NCBI GenBank assembly: GCA_006227085.1
Contig: SBFY01000208.1
Coordinates: 1-16,430, forward strand
Reading direction: 5' to 3'
Length of the DNA stretch: 16,430 nucleotides
Source of the DNA: Gammaproteobacteria bacterium
Lineage (GTDB): Bacteria; Pseudomonadota; Gammaproteobacteria; Pseudomonadales; M0112
Shown: positions 1 to 6,920 of the stretch, in pieces
Layout: each line of letters starts with the position of its first letter
Position numbering within the stretch: position 1 is the first letter of the stretch
Translations under genes and position numbers: made by a program
The notes under the pieces: model-generated
The model's database searches: none
Told to the model about the DNA's origin: nothing
Seen by the model: only the letters and a program-made list of their open reading frames with translations

Positions 1-155
1 GCTGCCTGCACAGCGGGTTCGTCGGCTGCGAGCGGCTCAATCGCCAGCATCGGCAACAAGCGCACATCGGCACCGTGCTGGCCGAGCAGCGCTTTCAAGG
101 TGTCTGCCTGCCCGACAGGCCGTGTGACCAGGATGGTCCGGCCTCGCAGGTTCAC
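1..155 (-). CDS. hemD: Uroporphyrinogen-III synthase, N-terminal part (cut by window edge)
   Basis: HemD cyclises hydroxymethylbilane, the HemC product, to uroporphyrinogen III in the cytoplasmic haem/sirohaem/B12 pathway. Only about 51 codons are in the window. The protein begins with a GTG codon at 155-153 and reads VNLRGRTILVTRPVGQADTL. This has the opening strand and the 'TRP...Q...L' motif usual for HemD N-termini, followed by a 'G(A)DVRLLPMLAIEP' stretch. The GTG start overlaps the hemC TGA stop (GTGA, positions 155-152), which implies translational coupling. The hemC-hemD order is the common one in Gammaproteobacteria. The catalytic domain is mostly outside the window, so integrity cannot be judged. 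Confidence 0.88.
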   Translation of the reverse strand, partial: MNLRGRTILVTRPVGQADTLKALLGQHGADVRLLPMLAIEPLAADEPAVQA

Positions 156-1084
156 GACCGGTATACCGCCGCCAGGATATCGGCGGCGCCATCGGCCAAC
201 AGGCGTTCCGCCACCGCCAGCCCCAAAGCCTCCGGGTCGGATGCCGGACCCGTGCGGGTCTCCTCGATCTGGCGGGAACCATCCACACTGCCCACCAGCG
301 CATGCAAGGTCAGCATCCCGTCATGCAGGCGGGCATGCCCTGCGATCGGTACCTGGCAGCCACCTTCAAGGCGGCGATTCATCGCCCGCTCGGCTCGCAC
401 GCATAGCGCGGTGGCTTCGTGGTGCAGGGGCGCCAGCAATTCACGGATAGCTGCATCGCCATCACGCACTTCGATACCCACCGCACCCTGGCCCACCGCC
501 GGCAGGCATTGCAAGGGGTCAATGGATTCGCGGATGCGATCGCCCATGCCCAGGCGAATCAAACCAGCGGCCGCGAGAATGATGGCATCAAAATCGCCGC
601 GATCGAGCTTGGCCAGCCGGGTATTCACATTGCCGCGCAAATCCCGGATATCCAGATCCATGCGCCAACCGCGCAGCTGGCACTGGCGACGCAAACTGGA
701 CGTTCCGACACGAGCCCCTTCCGGCAAGTCTGACAGGCAGGCAATCGTGTTGGACACAAATGCATCACGCGGATCCTCCCGCTCACAGATCGCAGCAATG
801 GCAAAACCATCGGGTAACTGCATCGGCACATCTTTCATCGAATGCACGGCGATATCGGCACGCCCATCCATCATGGCCTGTTCCAGTTCCTTGATGAACA
901 ATCCCTTGCCACCAATTTTCGCCAAGGGCACGCCAAGGATACGATCGCCTTCCGTGGTCATGCCCACCAGATCGACCTGCAAACCGGGATGCAACGCTTC
1001 CAGCCGGCTTTTTACGAAATTGGCCTGCCACAGGGCCAGGGGGCTTTCACGGGTAGCAATGCGGATGCGATCGGGTAATGGCAT
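152..1084 (-). CDS. hemC: Hydroxymethylbilane synthase (porphobilinogen deaminase)
   Basis: HemC condenses four porphobilinogens into hydroxymethylbilane in the cytosol. The chosen start gives 310 residues, close to the 313 of the E. coli enzyme. Visible landmarks are RIATRESPLALWQA near the N-terminus, the KIGGKGLFIKELE and DIAVHSMKDVP segments, EREDPRDAFVSN, GTSSLRRQCQL and LRGNVNTRLAKLD. The dipyrromethane-cofactor loop RRLEGGCQVPI carries the cofactor-binding Cys243. The reading frame stays open to an upstream ATG at 1114, which would add MNIEVAQDVF. I prefer the ATG at 1084 because AGGA sits 7 bases before it and the extra ten residues have no family counterpart, while the 1114 ATG has no Shine-Dalgarno sequence. 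It lies 56 bases downstream of the sulfatase stop and overlaps hemD by 4 bases. Confidence 0.96.
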   Translation of the reverse strand: MPLPDRIRIATRESPLALWQANFVKSRLEALHPGLQVDLVGMTTEGDRILGVPLAKIGGKGLFIKELEQAMMDGRADIAVHSMKDVPMQLPDGFAIAAICEREDPRDAFVSNTIACLSDLPEGARVGTSSLRRQCQLRGWRMDLDIRDLRGNVNTRLAKLDRGDFDAIILAAAGLIRLGMGDRIRESIDPLQCLPAVGQGAVGIEVRDGDAAIRELLAPLHHEATALCVRAERAMNRRLEGGCQVPIAGHARLHDGMLTLHALVGSVDGSRQIEETRTGPASDPEALGLAVAERLLADGAADILAAVYRS

Positions 1085-1091
1085 AAAAACA

Positions 1092-1095
1092 TCCT
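1092..1095 (-). promoter_or_regulatory. Ribosome binding site deciding the hemC start
   Basis: AGGA on the minus strand, 7 bases before the ATG at 1084. No comparable site precedes the alternative ATG at 1114, so the shorter HemC is favoured. Confidence 0.55.
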
Positions 1096-1112
1096 GTGCG
1101 ACTTCTATGTTC

Positions 1113-1118
1113 ATAATA
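1113..1118 (-). promoter_or_regulatory. Candidate -10 element for hemC
   Basis: TATTAT on the minus strand, a 5/6 match to the sigma-70 -10 box. It is placed so that a transcript would start about 20 bases before the preferred hemC ATG. The -35 region upstream is poor, so this is only a candidate. If real, it would let hemC be expressed independently of the upstream sulfatase and would put the alternative ATG at 1114 inside the promoter. Confidence 0.22.
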
Positions 1119-1140
1119 AACGTTGCGGCAGAGAAAAGCC

Positions 1141-2460
1141 TTACTTCTGCATCGCCTCCAGCAAGTCCTCATCACCGCTTTGTTTGGCCCAATCCATCAG
1201 CTCCTGCCGCATACGGAACAGTTCTGCTTGCAATGCCGGAGCATTAACCTTGTTATCGAGGGTATACGGGTCTTCGGCCAGATCATAGAACTCTTCACGG
1301 GGCCACTCTGCCTTCAGGCAACGGGATTGCTGCGGTGTCAGCTGGCTCGCCCTAAACAACGCCGTGAAATGTTTCCGCAGGCCTGTTTCAAACGAACAAT
1401 GCCGGCCTTCTTGTTGCAGGTTGCGGATATAAAGATACTGGTCATCCCGGATGGCACGCTTCTTTAACGGCACGCCATGCTCATTTTGCTCGGCCACGAT
1501 GTTATCCCGTATTTTACCTGAACCTGTTTCCAGTATTTGACGGAAAGACTTCCCTTCGATAAAGGCTGGCGCAGTGACAGCAGCCAGGTCGAGTATTGTT
1601 GGCAGGATATCAATACTGCTAACCAATGCTTGTTGCCGACCCACATGAATGCCGGGACCCACCACGATGAGAGGGGTCTTGATGCCGCTGTCATAGAGAG
1701 TCAATTTGGCACGGGGGAATGGCGCACCATTGTCCGACAAGACAAAGATCCACGTGTCGTTTTCAATACCTTGTCGCAGGACTTCCTCTAATACAGTAGC
1801 AATATCGCTATCAGCACGGGCAATTTCATTGTAATAGCGCACCAAATGTTTGCGGACATTCATGGTGTCTGGCAAATACGGGGGTATTAGTACCTTGTCG
1901 GTGGAATGGATGGAGTCTTCACCGATTTCATCGTAAGGAGCATGTGGATCGTACGTGGCTAGCCACAAAAAGAACGGCTTCTCCTTGGGACGATTGCGCA
2001 GGGTATCGACCCAGGCAGACGTGCCACGGTCGGTATCATCTCCCCAGGCATCAATCTGCTGAAGGGTGGCTCTGCCAACATGCCACTTCCCCAAGGCAGC
2101 AGAAAAATAACCGTGATCATGCAGTACGCCGGGCAAGATGATCTGGGCTGGGTCAAGGGCTCCTCCGAGATTACTGGCATCGCCCGTGTTATGTGGATAC
2201 AGCCCTGTCAGCATGCTGGCGCGGCTGGCTGTACAGGAACTTGTCGTGAGGAAGGCCTTTTCAAACACCATGCCTTGGGATGCCAACTGGTCAATGACCG
2301 GGGTTTTGACATACGGATTGCCGTAAGCACCTAAATCTTCCCATCCGAGGTCGTCCAGGACAAAGACGATAAAGTTAGGCTTTCCTGAAGGCGTCGCAAT
2401 ACAACTCATTGAGCAAAACCACAATGCAAAGATCCCTGCCCATCTCACCCTGGTTGTCAT
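1141..2460 (-). CDS. Exported type I sulfatase (formylglycine-dependent, S1 family, heparan N-sulfatase-like)
   Basis: It should hydrolyse a sulfate ester or N-sulfate outside the cytoplasm. Residue numbers are for the 439-residue protein starting at the ATG at 2460. The N-terminus has a hydrophobic segment (GIFALWFCSMSCIA) typical of a Sec signal peptide, with no twin arginine. Family landmarks: metal ligands in FVLDDLGW (D36, D37); the modification motif SSCTASRASMLTG with Cys76 as the residue converted to formylglycine; GKWHVG (K125, H127); YDPHAP (H173); and LSDNGAPFPRAK (D243, N244, K252). The pattern resembles the S1_8-type sulfamidase-like group, but the substrate cannot be read from it. 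A GTG at 2469 is also in frame, but it lies inside the AAGGTGA site 5 bases before the ATG. Sampled G+C is about 48%, well below its neighbours, suggesting recent acquisition. No formylglycine-generating enzyme is in the window. Confidence 0.9.
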   Translation of the reverse strand: MTTRVRWAGIFALWFCSMSCIATPSGKPNFIVFVLDDLGWEDLGAYGNPYVKTPVIDQLASQGMVFEKAFLTTSSCTASRASMLTGLYPHNTGDASNLGGALDPAQIILPGVLHDHGYFSAALGKWHVGRATLQQIDAWGDDTDRGTSAWVDTLRNRPKEKPFFLWLATYDPHAPYDEIGEDSIHSTDKVLIPPYLPDTMNVRKHLVRYYNEIARADSDIATVLEEVLRQGIENDTWIFVLSDNGAPFPRAKLTLYDSGIKTPLIVVGPGIHVGRQQALVSSIDILPTILDLAAVTAPAFIEGKSFRQILETGSGKIRDNIVAEQNEHGVPLKKRAIRDDQYLYIRNLQQEGRHCSFETGLRKHFTALFRASQLTPQQSRCLKAEWPREEFYDLAEDPYTLDNKVNAPALQAELFRMRQELMDWAKQSGDEDLLEAMQK

Positions 2461-2465
2461 TACAG

Positions 2466-2472
2466 TCACCTT
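2466..2472 (-). promoter_or_regulatory. Ribosome binding site deciding the sulfatase start
   Basis: AAGGTGA on the minus strand, 5 bases before the ATG at 2460. The alternative GTG start at 2469-2467 is part of this element, so it is unlikely to be the true start. Confidence 0.6.
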
Positions 2473-2489
2473 GCTTCCCGCAAACTTGC

Positions 2490-2497
2490 ATTATAAT
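2490..2497. promoter_or_regulatory. Palindromic ATTATAAT, possible shared -10 of a divergent promoter
   Basis: The 8-base palindrome ATTATAAT gives a perfect TATAAT on both strands within the 125-base gap between the sulfatase (minus) and the DUF2889 gene (plus). On plus, TTGCTT at 2471-2476 would be a -35 with a short 15-base spacer. On minus, the -35 region is weak. The minus-strand -10 would put a start site about 20 bases before the sulfatase ATG. The plus one would leave a leader of about 80 bases. Confidence 0.35.
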
Positions 2498-2585
2498 CCG
2501 CACCTTGGGACACATAACACTTCGGTAAGCTTGCCAATGCATTGACTCCGTTAAACTGGCGGTTAGGCGCTGACAGGAGCACGAA

Positions 2586-3368
2586 ATGACCACCCGCGGC
2601 AATCCGCCCGACTACCCGAAAAACCCGGCCTATGGGCACGGCACGTTCCGCCGCCGTATCCGGCTGGCAGGCCATGACGGCCGCGTTGAAGGTGCCGTGG
2701 AAGACACCAATCATGGTTTTTGCGTCACCGTCCACCATGATGGCAAGGTGGTGACCGCGATCAGTCCCGAAGCCAAACGCACACCGTATGACACCTGCCC
2801 GGAAGCCGGCCGCAACCTGCAAGCGTTAGTCGGCAGCCGCATCGACAGCAGCGCACGCGATCTCAACCTGACAGCAGGCCCCGGCAGCAATTGCACGCAC
2901 TGGCTTGATCTGGCCGTGCTGGCCGTTCGCCATGCCGCACGCGGCCCGGTGACCTGGCAATGGGATGTTACCGTCACCGATGAGCGGGATGATGCTGACT
3001 CCATCGTCAGCGTGTACCGTAATGGCGAGCCGGTCTACCAATGGAAAGCGCGCAGCTTTTTCATCACAGAACCGGCTGAACTGGTCGGCAAGCCGCTGTA
3101 CATGGGTTTCGGTAAATGGGCGAGCAGCCATTTCAGTGATGAGGCGGCGCTGGAAGCCGCCTTTATCATGCAGAAGGGTTACTTCGTGGCACAGGCGCGC
3201 CGTTTTGATATCGAACAGGTCGCCGGGGAACCGGCTATCGCCAGCGCAGGCAGCATGGGCGGTGTCTGTTACACCTATTCACCCGGCGCGATAGAACGTG
3301 GCGCACGACTGGCCAACAGCACGCGGGATTTTTCCGAAGACGATACGCAGCTACTGCAGTTCCGCTAA
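2586..3368 (+). CDS. DUF2889 domain protein of unknown function
   Basis: A 260-residue soluble-looking protein with no signal peptide and no membrane segment. It matches the DUF2889 family as I know it: the N-terminal 'PAYGHGTFRRRIRL' opening (residues 14-27), a middle motif TPYDTCPEA (67-74) and the hallmark GPGSNCTHWLDLA (98-110). DUF2889 has no established function; members are often found near aromatic or lipid catabolism genes, but nothing of that kind is here. The start is supported by AGGAG 7 bases upstream. It is the only plus-strand gene in the window. It is divergent from the sulfatase and its last 18 bases overlap the 3' end of the convergent PRPP-synthase gene. Invariant Cys and His (C71, C103, H105) might bind a metal, but that is speculation. 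Confidence 0.85.
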   Translation: MTTRGNPPDYPKNPAYGHGTFRRRIRLAGHDGRVEGAVEDTNHGFCVTVHHDGKVVTAISPEAKRTPYDTCPEAGRNLQALVGSRIDSSARDLNLTAGPGSNCTHWLDLAVLAVRHAARGPVTWQWDVTVTDERDDADSIVSVYRNGEPVYQWKARSFFITEPAELVGKPLYMGFGKWASSHFSDEAALEAAFIMQKGYFVAQARRFDIEQVAGEPAIASAGSMGGVCYTYSPGAIERGARLANSTRDFSEDDTQLLQFR

Positions 3369-4244
3369 CTGCTGCTTGACGGCCTGCGCGACCAGTGCAC
3401 CGGCATCGATATGATTGCTGCCGTGCACAATGGTATTGACCGACACCAGTTCAGTTGCGCCAGCATCACGCAAACCCTGTTCCGCACCTTCAGCCAACAG
3501 TGCATGCACACAGGCAACGCGCATGCCAGTGAAACCGCGTTCGCGCAAAACACCCAGCGTGACCCGCATGGTCATGCCACTGGAAATCACATCGTCGATC
3601 AGCACCGGCGTCTTTCCAACAAGGTGTGCGGTATCCGGCAAGCTGATCACCACGTCACGATCACCGTGACGCTGCTTGCTGGCGATGACATAGGGCAGCC
3701 CTGCTGGCTCGGCCAGCGCTTTCACCCATTGCTCACTTTCCGCATCCGGCCCCACCAGGAAGGCATCACCCAGGGTGTGGCACCAACCCGCCAGTAATGG
3801 CGCGGCATGCAAGGCCTGCGCGGGTATGGTGTACACCTCATGCATGGCGTGATAGCGGTGCAAATGCGGGTCGATGGTGACCAGCCAGTCGAGATGATCA
3901 GACAGCAAGCGCGCAAAATGTTTCGAGGTCAATGCTTCGCCTTCGTGAAAGCGTTTGTCTTGCCGCATGTATGACAGGTAGGGTGCTACCAATCCGACCG
4001 ACACAGCGCCCCGCTCACGCAAGGCACGTGACAGGAATAATAGCGGCAGGCATTTTTCATCGGGATACTCAAGCCCGCAAAGTATCACCGTGTGCTGGCC
4101 CGCCACGTCTGACAGCACCCGCACATAGGATTCCCCATCCGGGAAATGACGGACCACGCATTCGCCACGCGTGGCTGGCAATGATTGCAATGCTGCGACA
4201 ATCCCGTCATGGCCATTCACATTAAAGACGGTAACCGCACTCAT
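3351..4244 (-). CDS. Ribose-phosphate pyrophosphokinase (PRPP synthase) family protein, divergent
   Basis: Family members make PRPP from ribose 5-phosphate and ATP in the cytosol. This protein has 297 residues, shorter than the roughly 315 of classical Prs, and is divergent. Conserved pieces are FPDGESYVRV (34-43, ATP side), APYLSYMRQDKRF (87-99), TIDPHLHRY (123-131, replacing the usual TVDLH), LVGPDAESE (163-171), SKQRHGD (189-195, keeping the K-x-R of the catalytic loop) and the PRPP loop VLIDDVISSGMTM (214-226) with D217/D218. The ATG overlaps the phosphorylase stop (ATGA, 4244-4241) and GGTGG lies about 8 bases upstream, so the two are translationally coupled. The genome may have a separate housekeeping prs. 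This copy probably serves the phosphorylase pathway, handling ribose phosphates released from nucleotides (inference). Confidence 0.87.
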   Translation of the reverse strand: MSAVTVFNVNGHDGIVAALQSLPATRGECVVRHFPDGESYVRVLSDVAGQHTVILCGLEYPDEKCLPLLFLSRALRERGAVSVGLVAPYLSYMRQDKRFHEGEALTSKHFARLLSDHLDWLVTIDPHLHRYHAMHEVYTIPAQALHAAPLLAGWCHTLGDAFLVGPDAESEQWVKALAEPAGLPYVIASKQRHGDRDVVISLPDTAHLVGKTPVLIDDVISSGMTMRVTLGVLRERGFTGMRVACVHALLAEGAEQGLRDAGATELVSVNTIVHGSNHIDAGALVAQAVKQQLAELQ

Positions 4245-5761
4245 GTTTCATCCACCCCGATAATGCCGGGATTGCTCTGGTAATAACCGAGCGCATATTC
4301 CAGTTCACCGGAAGAACCCGAGTGCACAACCATCAGGCAGTCACCCGGCACCACACGCTGGCCACAACGCACCTTCAAATCCACGCCCGCTTCCAGCAAC
4401 TGTGGCGCACCGGCCAATTTCGCCAGGCGTGACAGTTTGCGGTTATCGATACTGCTGACCGTGCCGTGCACCTTGCACAACACTTCTTTCTGGAAATGCG
4501 ATGCCGGCGGTTCATTGAAGCCGCCTTGCAGGCGGCAAATCCGCTCGAACTGCGCCAGCGCTTGCCCGTTATCGAGCAGGCGCTTGGCTTCTTCCCAGGC
4601 GGCATCAAGGCCATGACCATGCGCCATGTCGAGCAACTGTGCGGATAATTCCAGCGACTTGTCGCGTAAATCCTGCGGTGCCTCCGGCGCATTGCGCAAC
4701 ACCGCCAGCACGTCACGCGCTTCCAGTGCCGGGCCAATGCCGCTGCCCACCGGCTGGCTGCCATCGGTAAAGACACAGCGCACGTTCACGCCCATGGCGC
4801 GACCGACGTATTCCATTAATTCCGCCAGATCCTTGGCGGCATGTTCATCACGCACCTTCGCCGTCGGGCCAATCGGGATATCAATCAGGATGTGCGATGA
4901 ACCGGCGGCAATTTTTTTCGACAACACCGAAGCGATCAGCTGTCCTTCACTGTCGATATCCAACGCCCGTTCAACACGGATCAGGACATCATCCACCGGC
5001 GACAATTTCACGGCGCCACCCCAGACCAGGCACCCGCCCACCTGGTCCACCACATGACGGATGTCCGGCAGGTCAAGATCAACCCGGGTGATGACAGCCA
5101 TGGTGTCTGCCGTGCCTGCCGGCGAGGTGATCGCCCGCGAGGAGGTTTTCGGGATCACCAGCCCTGCCGCGCTGCAAATCGATACCACAATCGGTGTGGT
5201 GCGATTGCCCGGCAACCCGCCAATGCAATGCTTGTCATAAATGGCGCGATTGCCATTCCAGTGCAGGCGCTCACCGACATCGACCATCGCGCGCGTCAAG
5301 GCCACCACTTCCTGCCGGTCCATGCGGTCACCCGCGCTGGCAGTGAGGAAACTCGCCAACTGGATATCGGAATACATGCCATCGGCCACATCGCGGATGA
5401 TGCCGTGAATAGCGGCCTCATCCAGTCGATGACCATAGATCTTGCGGCGCACATCACTCATGGATGACACCACCGGTGCCCATGCCACCACCACTTCATC
5501 GCGCTCGGCCAATCCCAGCTTGTCCCAGGCATGACTGGACAAACCGACGAAGCCTTCCGGCAACAAGGCAGAATCCACCACGTTCAAGGTGGCGATCAAG
5601 GCATGGCCATGGGCAGAGACTTTCAGTCGCGCACTGGCAGAAAACCCTTCCGCGCGACAGACCCCGCAATCGGCACGCATATAGATCACGGCTTCCTCGT
5701 GCGTATCTATACCGATGCGCAATACATGCATGTGATAACCGCGTGCGCCGTTTTCAACCAT
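4241..5761 (-). CDS. Type 2 (archaeal-type) thymidine/AMP phosphorylase family protein
   Basis: This 506-residue protein has the long architecture of archaeal AMP phosphorylases and bacterial 'type 2' thymidine phosphorylases. It has an N-terminal beta domain (about 1-100), a helical domain (about 103-165), a glycosyltransferase-3-type phosphorylase core (about 175-430) and a C-terminal PYNP domain (about 435-500). Seen motifs: DKHCIGGLPGNRTTP (176-190), PKTSSRAITSPAGTAD (204-219), GGAVKLSPVDD (248-258) and SSHILIDIPIGPTAKV (288-303). Characterised archaeal members convert NMP plus phosphate to base plus ribose 1,5-bisphosphate; bacterial ones are annotated as thymidine phosphorylase, so the substrate is open. 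After TAD the signature normally ends in x-hydrophobic-Glu; here it reads TMA, with Ala222. The start is backed by AGAGGTG 7 bases upstream and overlaps the preceding ligase gene by 8 bases. Confidence 0.88.
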   Translation of the reverse strand: MVENGARGYHMHVLRIGIDTHEEAVIYMRADCGVCRAEGFSASARLKVSAHGHALIATLNVVDSALLPEGFVGLSSHAWDKLGLAERDEVVVAWAPVVSSMSDVRRKIYGHRLDEAAIHGIIRDVADGMYSDIQLASFLTASAGDRMDRQEVVALTRAMVDVGERLHWNGNRAIYDKHCIGGLPGNRTTPIVVSICSAAGLVIPKTSSRAITSPAGTADTMAVITRVDLDLPDIRHVVDQVGGCLVWGGAVKLSPVDDVLIRVERALDIDSEGQLIASVLSKKIAAGSSHILIDIPIGPTAKVRDEHAAKDLAELMEYVGRAMGVNVRCVFTDGSQPVGSGIGPALEARDVLAVLRNAPEAPQDLRDKSLELSAQLLDMAHGHGLDAAWEEAKRLLDNGQALAQFERICRLQGGFNEPPASHFQKEVLCKVHGTVSSIDNRKLSRLAKLAGAPQLLEAGVDLKVRCGQRVVPGDCLMVVHSGSSGELEYALGYYQSNPGIIGVDET

Positions 5762-6920
5762 GCCGGTTCACCTCTTTCGGCAACATGGCCAAGCCCAATG
5801 CCAATGCCAGCGGCCACCACAAATAGAACCAGTTTTCCTTGGGGCGATTAATAAAATAGCCTGCCTCAAAAAATGTGGTGACGAACCCGTACGCCAGCAT
5901 CACAGCCGCCAATAACCCTAACACGTGATGCCGTTGCCGCCATACGGCTTGCACCGCACATCCCAGCACACCCAGCCACAACAACAGACCCAGCGCACCA
6001 CCATAGAAAAATACCGCCAGCGGGACATTATGCGCATCAAACAAGGTGGAATAGCGCCGCTCAAACACCGGTTCACTGCCCAGGCCATGCCCGAACCAGG
6101 GATGCAGCAATGATTGCCCGAATACCGTCGACCAGATCTCCGGGCGCCCGGAAAGCCCGCGTTGCAGGATGGGCTCCCAGAACAACAGCAAAAACACGAA
6201 TGCGATCGCTGCGGCATACAGGAGCACCTTGCGATACCGTGACGGCAAGGACAGCAGTACCAGGCAGGCGCCGATGATCGTGCCGAGCAAAGGAGAACGC
6301 GCCTGCGTCATCAACACCAGCGCCAATACCGGTAACACGCATACAAGTGCCAGCCAGCGCGGCCAATGATCCGCCTGGCGTTGCTCAACCAGCCACATGG
6401 CCAGGAACAGGCCGTAGACATTTCCGCTCAAAAGCGGATGGTCGATGGCCGCACCATGAAAGCGATTGCCACGAAAGGCATCGGCTGCGGTATCGACATA
6501 CCAGAAGGAATAACAAGCGGAGAGCGCTGCCAGCACCCCGGCCACACGCAAGATGGGCCAAAGGCTGTGCGGGCGCTTTCGCACCACCAACGAGACTGCA
6601 TAAAAAAACAGCAGGATGTATGTGCTGTGCTTCAGGTAAGGATCCTGCTCGGTGGGCGCAGGGTTCCACAACGGCGACAGGTTCAAGTACAGGAAAAACA
6701 GCAGCAACACCCCAACCATCGGCGTGGCCTTGGCCAAAGACAAGGATTGCCGGTCACCCGGCAGACAGAACAGTGCTGGCAACAGCAGTACCAAGTAGAC
6801 CGCATTGCGGAAAACCATATCGTAATGCAGGATAAAAAACCCGCTGAAAAAACACAGCAACCCTAACGGCAACACCCTGTCACTGAGCCATTGGTGCCAG
6901 CGCTGCAGCATGGCATTCAT
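5754..6920 (-). CDS. O-antigen ligase/polymerase-type membrane protein (Wzy_C/WaaL family), copy 2
   Basis: A 388-residue polytopic inner-membrane protein with about ten to twelve hydrophobic segments. The pattern fits the O-antigen ligase family, which transfers undecaprenyl-linked glycans to lipid A-core or polymerises them on the periplasmic face. Seen landmarks: MTQARSPLLG (204-213) with Arg208, the large periplasmic loop with SGRPEIW (257-263, Arg259) and HPWFGHGLG (273-281), and DAHNVPL (295-301) with His297, in line with the Arg/His residues known to matter in WaaL proteins. A closing motif, NRPKENWFYLWWP, is shared with the next gene upstream. The ATG overlaps the stop of its paralogue (ATGA, 6920-6917), and the gene runs into the phosphorylase with an 8-base overlap. 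Ligase and polymerase (Wzy) cannot be told apart by sequence alone. Confidence 0.82.
   Translation of the reverse strand: MNAMLQRWHQWLSDRVLPLGLLCFFSGFFILHYDMVFRNAVYLVLLLPALFCLPGDRQSLSLAKATPMVGVLLLFFLYLNLSPLWNPAPTEQDPYLKHSTYILLFFYAVSLVVRKRPHSLWPILRVAGVLAALSACYSFWYVDTAADAFRGNRFHGAAIDHPLLSGNVYGLFLAMWLVEQRQADHWPRWLALVCVLPVLALVLMTQARSPLLGTIIGACLVLLSLPSRYRKVLLYAAAIAFVFLLLFWEPILQRGLSGRPEIWSTVFGQSLLHPWFGHGLGSEPVFERRYSTLFDAHNVPLAVFFYGGALGLLLWLGVLGCAVQAVWRQRHHVLGLLAAVMLAYGFVTTFFEAGYFINRPKENWFYLWWPLALALGLAMLPKEVNRHG

Noticed and set aside
75..1247. Long plus-strand open frame of 390 codons across hemC
   Set aside because: It is antisense to hemC, has no family resemblance and is Ser/Arg/Pro-rich, as usual for the reverse frame of a G+C-rich gene.
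2389..2411. Lipoprotein signal in the sulfatase (SMSC)
   Set aside because: The residues before the Cys do not form a proper lipobox (Met at -2, Ser at -3). An ordinary signal peptide is more likely.
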